A model generated the notes under the pieces. The model ran no database searches and had not been told where the DNA came from. It was given only the letters and a program-made list of their open reading frames with translations. From the NCBI GenBank assembly GCA_905331475.1, contig CAJNYU010001591.1:1-64000 (forward strand): a stretch of 64,000 nt of DNA, written 5' to 3'. This stretch comes from Rotaria socialis. Its lineage: Eukaryota > Rotifera > Eurotatoria > Philodinida > Philodinidae. This document shows positions 22,822 through 34,792 of this stretch, piece after piece. Numbering within the stretch: the stretch's first letter is position 1; each line of letters begins with the position of its first letter. The position numbers and the translations under genes are program-made.

Positions 22822-25800
22822 CAAGGGGGGAAAAACGAGACTCCTAGTGTGTGTATTCCATTTGTATTCCACCTATACTCCACTCATACTTCAACTGCAA
22901 CTTGAATAGATCTACAGTTAGTAACTTGTGTTCATTACATTCAAATAATCAAGAAGCCAAGAAATAACCTTCCGTCTTTAAACTGCTTTGGTTTCTGCCG
23001 CATCCCCATGATTTTGTAGTTTTAATTAGTCTAAAAAAGCCAAGAGATGTCTATTTTTTCATACAGATGACTGATATAATATATTTAAGACCTATATCCT
23101 TGTAGATTATTATAGTTCACGATCTATAATTTCTTGGGACTGAACGTATATTCCAAGAGGGAAAAGAGGATTCCAGGATCCAATGGGATCCAGTGGCATT
23201 CATTGACATAAATTGTGTTTTTAAAAATTTATAAGAACAAAAGGCATCAATAAGATTTATATTATAAAAGTTTACAAATCAAAACATGCGAGAAGAAGAC
23301 GACTGTTCATTACTCAATATACTCATAACTCGGATTTATGTGTATGATATTTTGTAATATTCTATTATTAAGAAAATATTTTACCAGCTTTCAGCAGATA
23401 AGAAAATAACCATTAAGACATTCACCTGTTCATATTGTTTTAAGACTATTCCTGCACATAGGGATGCACCAATTCCAGTTCCAACCAATTCCGACCAATT
23501 TTAGAAATTGAATTGACTCGAATTTTCTATCCTAAGCTCGCTTCTCACAATGAATTATGAGATAAATTTACGAATTTCAGGGTGATAAACTGCATCGGAA
23601 TATTTACTTATGTTTCGTCAGAAAAAAAACTACTCTATGTCTCGTGTTTTTCTTTGTGGACAGAAGTTCTCAGTTTTTGTAAAAACGGAAAAGTTAGAAA
23701 AAATACAAAAAAAAACATTTAAGATTAAAAATTGGTTCTAAAAAGAGACTTTATTTGAGCGTGTAGGATGTTATTGTAGGTGTGCGTCTGGAGAATAGAT
23801 GATACCCACATCCTCAACTTAAGTGACAGAACATACTTTCTTGTTTTTATCTCGAGAATTTAGTGAAAGATCAGTAAAATAGATAAAGCGATTTCTTCTG
23901 TAGAATCTTTGCGGAGAGCAATATTTGACTTTTTAATTTTTCGTAAAATATTGGAGTATCGATCTAGCAGATCGTTTTGATAAAACATACTCTTTATAAT
24001 CTAGAATTTAGCACTTTTATTATGCTAAAAATAGAATATCCTTTATGTAGTCAGTATTTATATAAACGCGAAAGTATACCTTGATTTTTATGAATTATAC
24101 AATAATCTTCTACTGCACCGATAGGATCATTGGGGCACATGTATTTGAAATAAAGAAGCAACTCAATATTCAGATATAAGTATAAAACTAAACTTTATTT
24201 AGACTGTAATCATTTATTTAGCATTTTTTTAAATCGTAATTAATTGTTATGACTGCATGGCACTGAATACAATGAAGAGAATGACTACAATAAAATAGAA
24301 GATGTATCCTCTGATATGGCTAACTTTGTGTTTACAGATTGCATAGTTCTATGATTAATTACGTTTGCACGTTATTTTATGCAAATAAGATAAAATGTTT
24401 CGCTATGAGCCATACAAACACGGCTGCTGATTCTATACTATCGTCTCAGTTTTTTAGTTCTCTCCTTTATAATCGAACTTCGTAGTCATCCTATATTTCC
24501 TATAGTTGCTAAGTCGATCATATAATGTCCTACATTACTATATTGTTCGAAAAAATGAAGATTCTTTTGACGAAAGACATATTTTGTTTAAAATAGCGAC
24601 TTGTCCACGACTATCAATATTCTCAATACTTTATATAACCAAGCGCATAAATGTTAGTGGCATATATATATAGGCCAGCGTTCAATCTGAAATTCAGTGC
24701 AATCTCAGATCTGCCTGGGTTAATCAGTTATGAAACATTTTCTATAGAACAGCAACTTTTATGGAAAATTATCGATTAGCGTTGGGTTCATACTTAGCTC
24801 TTTCATAGATGATTGTAATACCTGCCACACCATTGTCTCAACACATTTTATCAGTAAGGATTCTAATTTAACATATATCTTAGGAGTAATGGAAGTTTTA
24901 GCGAAAACTTTTCCGACAATCTGATGTTGGACTATTTCAAAATGGGAGCCGAGATTGGACACTAACATATATGTATATACTGCTCGCTCCTTTTTGTTGT
25001 CAATATGGTTAAACGGTGATGTAATTGCTTCTTTTTTTTTGTTTTCTTAAAGATTCTCGAGTCAAGCACTTTCCCTTTTTTTTACAGAATCTAAGTACAA
25101 GCGGACTGTGATCAGATATTGAAGTCCAAATGAAACAAAAAAATATGATAAGTGAAGATCAGTTTGAATCATAGATTACGAATAATGATTTTTCAGTTTT
25201 TGTTTAATTTCTGATAAAATTTTTGTTATTCTCTAGGTTATAAACAGTTTCAATTGTTTTTCGTACTAGCTTTATTGGTGTTCAGTTGTACACACTTAGA
25301 ATAAAATTCAATTATTCAAGTGAAAGGACCTACAACTTAGCCTAAAGTAGTGTCCCATATATTACTATATACGAATCCAGGATCCTACATAAATGATATT
25401 TTTAATGCCTCTATATTCCTATATTCTCATAAAATGCATCTACGAAGTCTGATTACAATATAAAAATAAACATAGCAAAGGTGCTAAACCCCAAACTATT
25501 ATGGGATTCAATTTTTCAAATAAAGTTAAACTTACGCGTGGCCTAGTTTCAGGTTTCTTCTTGGATAATGCTATACATTATGCTGTTTATATAGATATGA
25601 TTCATATTATCTACCATGTTTTAGCGTTTTGCTCCACAGCAATAGATCTCTTAACAACTTTGAATGAAATATCAAAAATTCCGAAAATTTTCCAAAGAAG
25701 ATAATAATTGACCGAATTGATAATAGAAATCATGGAAAAATAATATTGCTTAACAGCATCAAACTTTAATAGACACCTGTGAGAGCCAAGGAAGAAAAAT

Positions 25801-26285
25801 TCGAAGTCAATATAGTCTCAGAAATACCTAAAAACATTCATCAAGTTACAATGGGATCCATTGAAATCTATCGGGATCCGCTTTTTCTCCCTTGCACACA
25901 AGCAATTGTAGGTTAATGCAAATATTAAATTTTAGATCTCGCATAATTACTAATTGATAGTCAAAATTTAAGAGAGACACATACAATGATATCTTATAAT
26001 AAATGAATATACCTGTGTCTACTTGAAAACTTGGCTCTAATTGAGTACCAGTAACCAGAAAAAAGGATGAGCTTGCAGAGTCACTATGAACATCTTTCGA
26101 TATTATTATTAGCGAGAAAACGCCTTCTACTAATCGTGATTATGATTAGACAACTAAATATTAAAAGATACCATACATTAGTAAGAAAAAAATATGCTTG
26201 AGAAAGCCAGTTGATACCTCGCTGTATTTCCACTGTACTTCAAGTTTGTTTTTGTAGTAGTGTGAGTCTCGTTTTTCTCTCCTTG
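22822..26285. mobile_element. non-autonomous hAT-like DNA transposon, 3.46 kb
   Basis: The ends are inverted: CAAGGGGGGAAAAACGAGAC at the left and, read from the right end, CAAGGAGAGAAAAACGAGAC, 20 of 22 positions matching when extended to the following TC. Each end is flanked by the same 8-bp word AATAATTC (22814-22821 and 26286-26293), the target-site duplication length typical of hAT elements. A second, weaker inverted pair lies inside, near 23154 (CAAGAGGGAAAAGAGG) and 25894 (reading inward CAAGGGAGAAAAAGCGG). No transposase is recognisable in the interior; open frames are under 70 codons. Confidence 0.75.
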
Positions 26286-26457
26286 AATAATTCTCAACTT
26301 TCTATAATAATATTGTTTTACTCTTTGGTAATTATCACATATTTTGTTATTAAATTTAGATAATTGTAGTTTTATCCAAATTTCATACTCTTGACTAACA
26401 AGTAAAACAACTGTATTCCATTTATCAACAATATAATTTATTTTCAACTTAGTACCT

Positions 26458-27069
26458 ACAATGGAGGTGTTTGTATTGTAAGTTGAAAAGACTAGATATT
26501 TTTACATCAAAAGAAAACTCTCACCGTCAAACTAACAAGGCTAAAATATTAGCTCCCTTTGGCTTGACTAGAGGGAGATATTCGATTTTTCAGTGAATTT
26601 TCTCTACAGGACCGACTTTTCCAGCAATATCATATTTTCGAATTTGAACCCGAAACTTTGTATGCATGAAGGTCTCAATGGGACTAGCTTATAGAAAACA
26701 AAATCAGAAGTTTTGGACAAACCTTCTTCGAGATATAAATGTCTCAAGCATACAGCTTCTATAGAAAATCGTCAATACTTTGAGAGATTCATATCTCGAA
26801 GAGAGTTTGTCCAAAACTTCTGATTTTGTTTTCTATAAGCTAGTCTCATTGAGACCTTCATGCATACAAAATTTCAGATTGAAATTCGAAAATATGATAT
26901 TGCTGGGAAAGCCGGTCCTGTAGAGAAAATTCACTGAAAAATCGAATATCTCCCTCTAGTCAAGCCAAAGGGAGCTAATATTTTAGCCTTGTTAGTTTGG
27001 CGGTGAGAGTTTTCTTTTGATGTAAAAATATCTAGTCTTTTCAACTTACAATACAAACACCTACATTGT
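26458..27069. repeat. long near-perfect inverted repeat (hairpin)
   Basis: Left arm 26458-26748 and right arm 26779-27069 are reverse complements with only scattered mismatches (for example ACAATGGAGGTG versus ACAATGTAGGTG at the outer ends), separated by about 30 nt. A transcript would fold into a stem of about 290 bp. There is no open frame of note. It may be a foldback or MITE-like element; no clear target-site duplication was found. Confidence 0.9.
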
Positions 27070-28300
27070 TAGAAATGAAAATTCTCTTAGAAATTAACAT
27101 CGTTCTGAATATGAAATTTGATTTAATTTATTTTTAAAAGCAAATCTTCATTTGTCATTCACAGATATGCATCAGCATGACAGGACGACGTTTTGACATA
27201 TCAACCTTATTAAAAAATAATGATTACATGTTTTTGTTCTTCTATAGGCCATGCCAAACATAAATTTTTCATGCTGTCATTGACTGTTTAACAGATAAAT
27301 AGCTGAGGGCTCTTGAAACATGATCGACTATATCACGTACTGTCTGCTACTTACATATGATGAATAATAAAAACGATTCATATTTATAGTCGATTGGTGG
27401 TCGGCTTCAAGAGAAGCATTGATATGGCCAAAAGGAAGCTGAGCATAGACTAAATTTTAAAAAAAAAAGAGTTCGAAAAGATGCAATTGTGAGAAAGAAG
27501 ATTTACTTCCGCTCAAATCACACCTCAACAACGATCTAAGCTAATCCATTTTCTTTCTTTCTTTTTTGTGTTCTGTCTTTGCTTTCGATTGTTACACTTT
27601 CCTACGTTTTATGGCTTTTAGAAAAACAATAATCTTAGAAATAAAGAGAGAGATAGAGAGCGGGAGGAAGGAAACCTCCAAAGCATACAAAGAATGAGCA
27701 TGTAAGAGTTTTCAGTTGGCCTTTCTTCTCTCTCTCTCTCTCTCTCTCTCTTCACATATGCCTTTTGTTGCTTTGTCACACATTACATATAGATACTATA
27801 ACGATAGAATCTCAATGACTAGTTTTATAGCAATGAAGTGAGCTATAATTGCCAAACAATTCGATGTAATTATCCTAAAGGGACTTCTCATTTCAAGTGA
27901 TGCACTATATATATTTATATATTTCTCACGGTACATGTAGGCCTATAGATGTATAATTAGCTCTTTTTTTCTATTCCTTCTTCTTCTTCTTCTTCTTCAT
28001 CCTTTTCTGATTGCTGTGGGTGCCGGTATTCAAGTCAGCCTGTTTTCCTACACTCATTTCTTGCTATTAAAAATTGATAGAGACCAGCTTCATAGCGAAC
28101 GTGACACACTATTCGGTTTATGTCATTTGGTTCAAATGGAGAAATGAGTTTGCTATTTTTCTTTCTTTTTTGGCGATTTTAGAACGTTTTTTTCAGCCTT
28201 TCTATGATAAGAAAAATAAATAGAAATACTACTTTTTTCCCTTCACCATTTAGATAATTACATAGAAACGTTTATGTCTGTCGATACTTAACTAAGTTAG
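27070..28300. other. intergenic with simple repeats
   Basis: Upstream of the membrane-protein gene. It contains a (TC)n tract near 27725-27752 and a (TTC)n tract near 27978-27998, both pyrimidine-rich on the plus strand. No gene recognised. Confidence 0.5.
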
Positions 28301-29544
28301 ATGATGAACAATGGTACAGCAGAACCTTTTTTGACAACCAGTATTTTTCGTCGATATTTATTAGGTGAATCATTTGAAAGTGTTCTTATTCGTTTAACAA
28401 TTATATTATCAGCTATTGTTGTTGTATGGACTGGCATAATGCTTGCTTTAATTATTCATACAAAGTGTCAACGATCAAAACAAATATTAAAAACATCGGT
28501 TCCGCATCATCATTTATGTGATAGTAATTCAAGTTTAACTAGAAAACGACCAAATCGTTCTAAACAAAATCGTCGTTATGATTCTTCATCGTCAACATGC
28601 TGCAATACGGTTTGCTATTTTTTATCAGAACTTATGCAGCGTTGTATCTTTTGTCCATCATCATCGTCATCGTCGTCATCAGTAGTAAATGAAAATTCTA
28701 AAATTGAATCATCACTAATAAAACAAGAAAAAAAGCAAGGAGAATTTATGCCAATGAATTCTCAAGCAAATTCAAGTAAAGTTCAACTGGTTGTTGAAGC
28801 TATGACTAGACGATCGTTCTCTCGTAATAAGAATGTATTTAACATAGGAAAGAAAATTTCCTCATATCGCGAAACAGAAAGTTCAAGTGGTGATGAATTA
28901 AAAAGTTTTTATTTATGTGATAATGATCAAAAATCTCCAATTGAAATGCATGCAAATACATCCAATGTTGTTCACCTAGTAGATTTTATTTCAACAATAT
29001 TATTTAGATAGCTAATTGATTTATATTTATTTTCCAATAGATGCAACCAAAAGAAAATACTCAACGTCATTCAGTTTCATTTCAAAATGATGCAAATAAA
29101 AATGATCGCCAAACAACAAAAACTTCATCAAAAACACAGAAATGTAATACAAGAGTTACTATACCCTTTCAATCAATTACTCGACGAGTACCAAATGCGA
29201 ATAGAAATTCTTGTTTTCTTCTGAAAACTACAACTCAACATCAGGAACAACGACAAAAAGAGCAACGTAAATCATTACTAATGATTTCCGCAGCACGAAC
29301 AAGTCAATCTAAAACGTATTATGAACGACGTTGTTCATTATTAGATGATCCAGTGACAACAGATGGAAGTGTAACATCAAGTTCAAGACATATACCATTA
29401 GTAATGATTACTGATACAAGTTCATCAAATACAAATATTCTTGAACTTGAAACATTTGAAGATAGAGCTTATTTAGGAAGTGACATTGAAAAACGTTTGT
29501 CACGAGAATTACGAGCAGCCTATCGACCAAGACATTCTACATAA
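28301..29544 (+). CDS. hypothetical single-pass membrane protein with long Ser-rich cytoplasmic region
   Basis: Two exons, 28301-28978 and 29041-29544, joined in phase 0; 393 residues. A short N-terminal segment is followed by one strong transmembrane helix at about residues 29-50 (LIRLTIILSAIVVVWTGIML), then basic residues consistent with the inside face. A Cys cluster (CCNTVC...CIFC) and a Ser run follow at about residues 95-127, possible palmitoylation sites. The remainder is low-complexity, polar and basic (KRLSRELRAAYRPRHST at the end). The ATG lies directly after TTAG, so a leader exon may precede it. I do not recognise the family and infer no function. Confidence 0.6.
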
Positions 29545-31817
29545 ATTCGAATCATTTCTTTTATGTGCATAACTGTATTAATATGCTTTCAATGTGCAAA
29601 TCAACTGTGATCAATAGAAATAAACATAAATATTTTTAAATATAAAAACACGGTGCAATATTACATATCACTAAATAGAACTAAACATTATATTAATTAA
29701 TTTTAGCAATACCTAATGATGGCATGTTGCACGGATTAAGCCAGATTACTTACTGGTCGATGATCGGTTCAACAAAATCAACTAGCCGTTAAGAATAGCT
29801 TTTTTATATCAATTTTTTGCTTTTATACTTAGTCAATTTTGAACAACAAATTAATATATGCATGTATTCATTTTTGTCTAATTAAGTTTTCTGTTCTATT
29901 CGATCTTTTTAAGCTTCTCTACTCTATGATTCAAGTAGTTTTGCTGACATGCACCATGATAGAAAGAAAGTTTTGTTATAATGCATAGATTGACAATCTT
30001 TTTATTCATCAGGATAAGATTTCTTTTTTCCCTAGGATACTTTGTATTTAGTTTGCAAGGCACAATATTATTGCTCATGCAAACAAAGATAAATACTTTA
30101 TTGAAACTTAGCTGTAAACAAAGTATGGATATTAGTGGATCTTAAACTTTAATTGAAAATCAAAACGTAAAAAAAACTGACAGATTAAAGTTTAATCTTA
30201 ACAAATGGTAAATTATGCTGATATTTCTATGTATATTATCATTGAAATACATTTTCTCATCAATCAATGATGTGATTTTCATATTGTGCGTCATCGTCGC
30301 CCAGCAATTTTGTTCCATAAGAACAAGAATTTCAGAATAACTATTCGTAATACATTTATTGGAGGTCTTATGCATTTAAAATTCAAACGTAAATTTAGTA
30401 GACATGAACTGAAACCGTTTCTGTCGTTTCATCTACACCTAGAAAATTACTCTAATCTACTGGCTAATGTTACACAATATTCTTACGCAGACATTAAAGT
30501 AAAGTAGAATATTAATAGTTACAAATGTTAAATGAAAGATTTTGACAGAACTTGTGTATTACGTGCTAGATTCAATAGAAAAAAACCAAAGATAATGAAT
30601 TAAGCTTATTTTTTAGTTTCCTCTCAATCTTCTATTAATTAACACGAGTTCTTTGGTTATTAATTATCAAAATTAGACGCCTTTACGTAGAATTTATTGC
30701 TAAAACTCATAATGAATGAAAATACCAGTCAACTGTTCGAAAACTGTTATTAAGATTTACTGTTTGTCTAAAATTTAGTGAATACTTTAATTCAACATCT
30801 TTTTTTGTTCATTAATCGAAAAATATTTCTATTATTTACAGTTAAGAAAATCATATTTCAAACATGTATACAATAATCAATGTATCCTTATTTTTTCCAC
30901 TTCAACAGTTTATTCAATATTATTGTATTTATTTATTTTTCATAAATATTGATTGAAATTCTCTTTATTACATAGCACTGCCTAACTTCAGTGCACCGAG
31001 TTTGTAATAGAGCTCATGAATACTCTGATACTAATCGTAGATAATATATGCTCTGAAGCCTTGATTCGATTTTATCGTAGAAGATTCTATGCATTAAATG
31101 AGATATTTGGTGATTATTCTTTTTATATCAGAAAGGCATGAAGAGAGCATGTTATGAAAAAAACTATGAATAGTACTACTGGATTGCAGACAAACATTTG
31201 ATCATTACAAAAAGAAGCATCACACAATGTTGAGAATGATTTATCCACCACTGGATATTATCTATTTTAGAAAATTATATTCGCGGTATGCAATAGAAAA
31301 AATTAACAAAACAAGTGATGGATATACACTTGTAAATATATTATTTCGATGAGTTTCATGTTATAGTTATAAAAGTAATGTTTAGTTTCTGAGAAATTAT
31401 TCGTATGAAAAAGAACATATTGTTTCGACTGAAGCATCGCTATATTAGCACTCATGAGAAAAAATAATAGTAAAAATAGTAGTTATTTATACTTAAAATA
31501 TTCTTCAAGCAAATCAAGAATGAACTTGAAAATTTGTACGACTGAATTTAAAGTTTCAATATTCTTGATTTATTATTAGTTATTTGTTAAAATTATTTAT
31601 CATCAAATAAAGTAGAATCGATTGGTTTATCTTAATTATATTAGACGAAACAAGATTTCAAATCATGTTAAATATTAATTCGTTGAATGTCTTCTATAAT
31701 AATTAGTGTCTCAATTCAGTCAAAACTTTCCTTAGCTCACTTTTATTTCGATTCCTTAAATAATTGTTTAATTATAAAGTAAAAAATTGTAGATAGTGTT
31801 CGCAACGAAAAATTAAG
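29545..31817. other. intergenic, no convincing gene
   Basis: AATAAA signals near 29620 probably end the membrane-protein gene. Short opposing frames near 29896-30507 have no domain. A stretch at about 30562-30595 (GTGCTAGATTCAATAGA) is shared with 50830-50850; see findings. Confidence 0.4.
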
Positions 31818-32353
31818 TTAACCATTGTTGGTTCCTAAAAGAGACTTCACAACTCGTGAAAGTAAACGTTGAGCTGTATTGTCTAATCTTATTGCCGTTG
31901 CTACAGCTTTTTTGTCAAGCGCCTTTGCATTTCTAAGACCACTGAAGAAACTAGTGCAATTTGATGAAAGAAGATCTCCATTAGCTTGATTTCCGATATA
32001 AGCTATTGCGTTTGCGCGATTTTGAAGAGCTTGAGTGAATGATCCATTTGATCGAAGATTGGCGATCACCTGTTGAGTTTGAGTAAGAAATGATTGAGCC
32101 ACTGTACTGTTGGCACATAATTTTGTTCCCCATGAGTCATTAGTATTATTACGACTTGGACGACCCCATGATCCCGGACTACCACGTCCTCGACCACCAG
32201 GTCTTCGATTGCCATTTCCTTCATAGCGATATCCTCTGCCTTGTGCTGCAACCAGAACGACGCAGATCTATAAGAAGAAAATGAAATGAACATAAGTGTT
32301 CCATTGAAAATTTAAAAAGCACTTACGAGAGCGAAACAAATGAGAAGTTTCAT
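31818..32353 (-). CDS. small secreted protein, Gly/Arg-rich N-terminus
   Basis: Two exons, 32353-32327 (27 nt, encoding MKLLICFAL) and 32267-31818, joined in phase 0; 158 residues. The signal peptide (MKLLICFALICVVLVAAQ) is split by the intron. The mature chain starts with a Gly/Arg/Asn-rich stretch (RPGGRGRGSPGSWGR), then a mostly helical domain with two cysteines (KLCANST and SSNCTSFF), potential N-glycosylation sites (NNTNDS, NST, NGS, NCT) and a basic end (RLLSRVVKSLLGTNNG). The family is not recognised. A short charged secreted protein could be structural, a ligand or antimicrobial, but nothing decides this. Confidence 0.72.
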
Positions 32354-33025
32354 AATTTGCTTGAATCTTGTATTTTCACTTGATAACAACCACACACTTT
32401 CACCCCTATATTTATATGACGATCGATGCAGAGGAGTATCGATCAAACATCCGAAAGAAAAACACGGAAGAAAAACAGAATATTTTTCTTCTAATTATGA
32501 TATGAATATTGAAATCCCAAGAAGAATAAATTATTTTCTTGTTATTAGTTCCATTACCTACTTTTATGTTTATACCACTTCATAATTTGACCTCCCGTTG
32601 ACAAATAGTACATTCATTACCATTTGTTGCAATTAAATGCACGTTTATTTCCTACAAGGTGTAACTGACAGCATCAACATGATATTAGTCACGGACAAAC
32701 TGAATAAAATTATGCATTAACTTAATTATCATAAATTACATTTGAATCATCCGTGCCAAAATTTATTCATGTTGTTGCATAAAAAAATTATTTATTTTAA
32801 TTCTTTTTTTCCGCACATATGAAATTAAAGATTTTACAATAAAAAAAAGAAATCTTTCGTCTTGTTGCAAATATTTTCTCGTTATCCCTGGAAAGATGCT
32901 AAATCGAAATGAAAAGCAGAATTCTATATCCAAGGCAATAAAAAGTTTACATAATAGTAAAAAATAAGGAAAGTGTATTTAATAATACTCGAATTTTTCG
33001 AATTAGTACAGCTTCGCCGTATTTT

Positions 33026-33100
33026 ATTTTCGCCGACTCCAACTTCGCCGAATATAATTTTCACCGACGCCTATTTTCGCCGACTCCAACTTCGCCGAAT
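33026..33100. repeat. 28-bp direct repeat with GCCGAAT/CGCCGACT words
   Basis: ATTTTCGCCGACTCCAACTTCGCCGAAT is present at 33026-33053 and exactly again at 33073-33100, 47 bp apart, with related partial words before and between. GC-rich words in otherwise very AT-rich sequence; origin unknown. Confidence 0.8.
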
Positions 33101-33779
33101 AAAAATCTTGGCCGAAACATATCGAATCAAATTTGATCCATTCTAGATATAGAATTTTATCCTAACTAACTACTTTAATAGTGACTTGATTAATTAACCC
33201 CATCTGAGCTGATAACCCAGGCACACACCCACACTCACACCCTAGTATTCTGAGACAGATAACAACGGCCACTGACCAATAATGACTCTTAGAACTGATT
33301 CGAAGAATACAGGCGATTTTGTCGAAATTTTTTCGCAAGATTTGAAGAGTACATTCCAGAAAATCAACATTACATAATCACCAAATCGATTTATCATGCT
33401 TCAGAAGAAGATGGAAAGGGCTCGATTTATAGAAGTTTCTATATCAATAGATCCTTAATTTTATAAGAATGTAACAGACATTTTCATGTATATTTGTTCA
33501 GTAAAGTGTACAAAGTACAATTCATGTTTCTATGTAACGTATATTTTAGCATAAACAGCCGTTCTTTATATTTTCATTCTGTTTGTTACATAGTGTTTTG
33601 AGCAAGCACAGTTCATATATGTCCAACTTGAATTCAATTGAAAATTGAAACTTTCAACTTTTAAACCAATAGCATTCTGAAGAATAGTGGCTCACACATA
33701 TATCGCCATAAGTTGAAAGTTGAAATTTTCTATTTTCAACCAAGTTCAAGTTTCAAGTTTGACACTACTGGCATAGTTG

Positions 33780-33957
33780 CAGTGGTGGGATCCAGAAAAT
33801 ATGTTAGGGCGTGGCCCTCCTGGCCAAAAAACGGTTTTTCAAGTCTATTTGAGGCAGAACGACTATTTTCTGTTTCATTTCTGCTGCGGGAAACCGAAAA
33901 AAAATTTCTTAAGGGGGTGGCAATCGCCGGGTACCCTAACAGGTAGATCCACCACTG
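33780..33957. mobile_element. 178-bp hAT-type MITE
   Basis: Terminal inverted repeats CAGTGGTGGGATC (left) and CAGTGGTGGATC (reading inward from the right) differ by one base. Both ends are flanked by the 8-bp duplication CATAGTTG at 33772-33779 and 33958-33965. CAGTGGTGG-type ends and 8-bp duplications are characteristic of hAT elements. The interior is GC-richer than its surroundings and non-coding; overlapping open frames on both strands here are a by-product. Confidence 0.9.
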
Positions 33958-34792
33958 CATAGTTGCTCCTGTTAAACAAATCTTTTGCTTCAATAAATTT
34001 AACTATAGGTCAGATTTTCTTTTTATTATTATTGAGGTTGGAAGGATAAAAACAAAGTCAATAGAAAATGACTTGCTTCGATTTTCAAAAATCGATCGAA
34101 TCGACGAAACTCATATCATTGCCTTTCTATGATATACTCTCAGAGACAGAGAGTGTGCGAGTCTTTGTCTGACTAATTATCTGAAGCAAAGTTGAAAGTC
34201 TCTTTCAAGATCTCACAGGAGATTGTGAAAGACGTCTAGGAAATTTTCAATACATTTGGATAAAGAAAACCTTCGTATAATTATAACTACTGATATCACT
34301 ATGAAACTCGTGTGCAAACAATAGGCGACATCATTCGGCTTTTTTCTCATTCGTCAAACTGTCGTATACACTAATGCACGCTCATTCTTAATCATGCCAG
34401 TGTGTTTTATTAGTTAATTTGATGGTGTAACTTATTTGTTAAAATCTACTGTTTTTTTTTACGTTTGAATGATAGATAAGTCAATTCATTAGTATAAACC
34501 AAAATAGGTAATTAATGTAATAGATTTCCGGCGGATATATTTAGATATATCGTTTTTATTCATTTATTTTTGTATATATTCATTTTATTTAGACATACTC
34601 GATATAAACGAGATTGAATATAAATATTTAGTTTGTTCTCTGTTCTTATCACGATCATGTACGAACCCATTTGTATTTAAATAAACTTTGTGGCGCACAT
34701 GATCGTTCATTATGGAACTCGAGAATAACTTTTGGCCTTTTATTTTTATTGTTTTATTTATTTCTTTGTATTACAGTTAAATCGAAAAAAAT

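Larger units (their letters stand above)
32354..34792. other. intergenic carrying a MITE and a short direct repeat
   Basis: Holds the promoters of the divergent secreted-protein and Drosha genes. It contains the direct repeat at 33026-33100 and the MITE at 33780-33957. A TATTACAG acceptor-like site at about 34776 suggests a non-coding first exon of Drosha lies upstream. Confidence 0.45.

Noticed and set aside
24759-25704. Possible transposase remnants inside the hAT-like element
   Set aside because: The frames are under 70 codons and show no hAT dimerisation or catalytic motifs.
33713-33993. Three overlapping open frames on both strands that look like a small conserved gene
   Set aside because: They coincide with the 178-bp MITE; frames on both strands follow from its composition and inverted ends.
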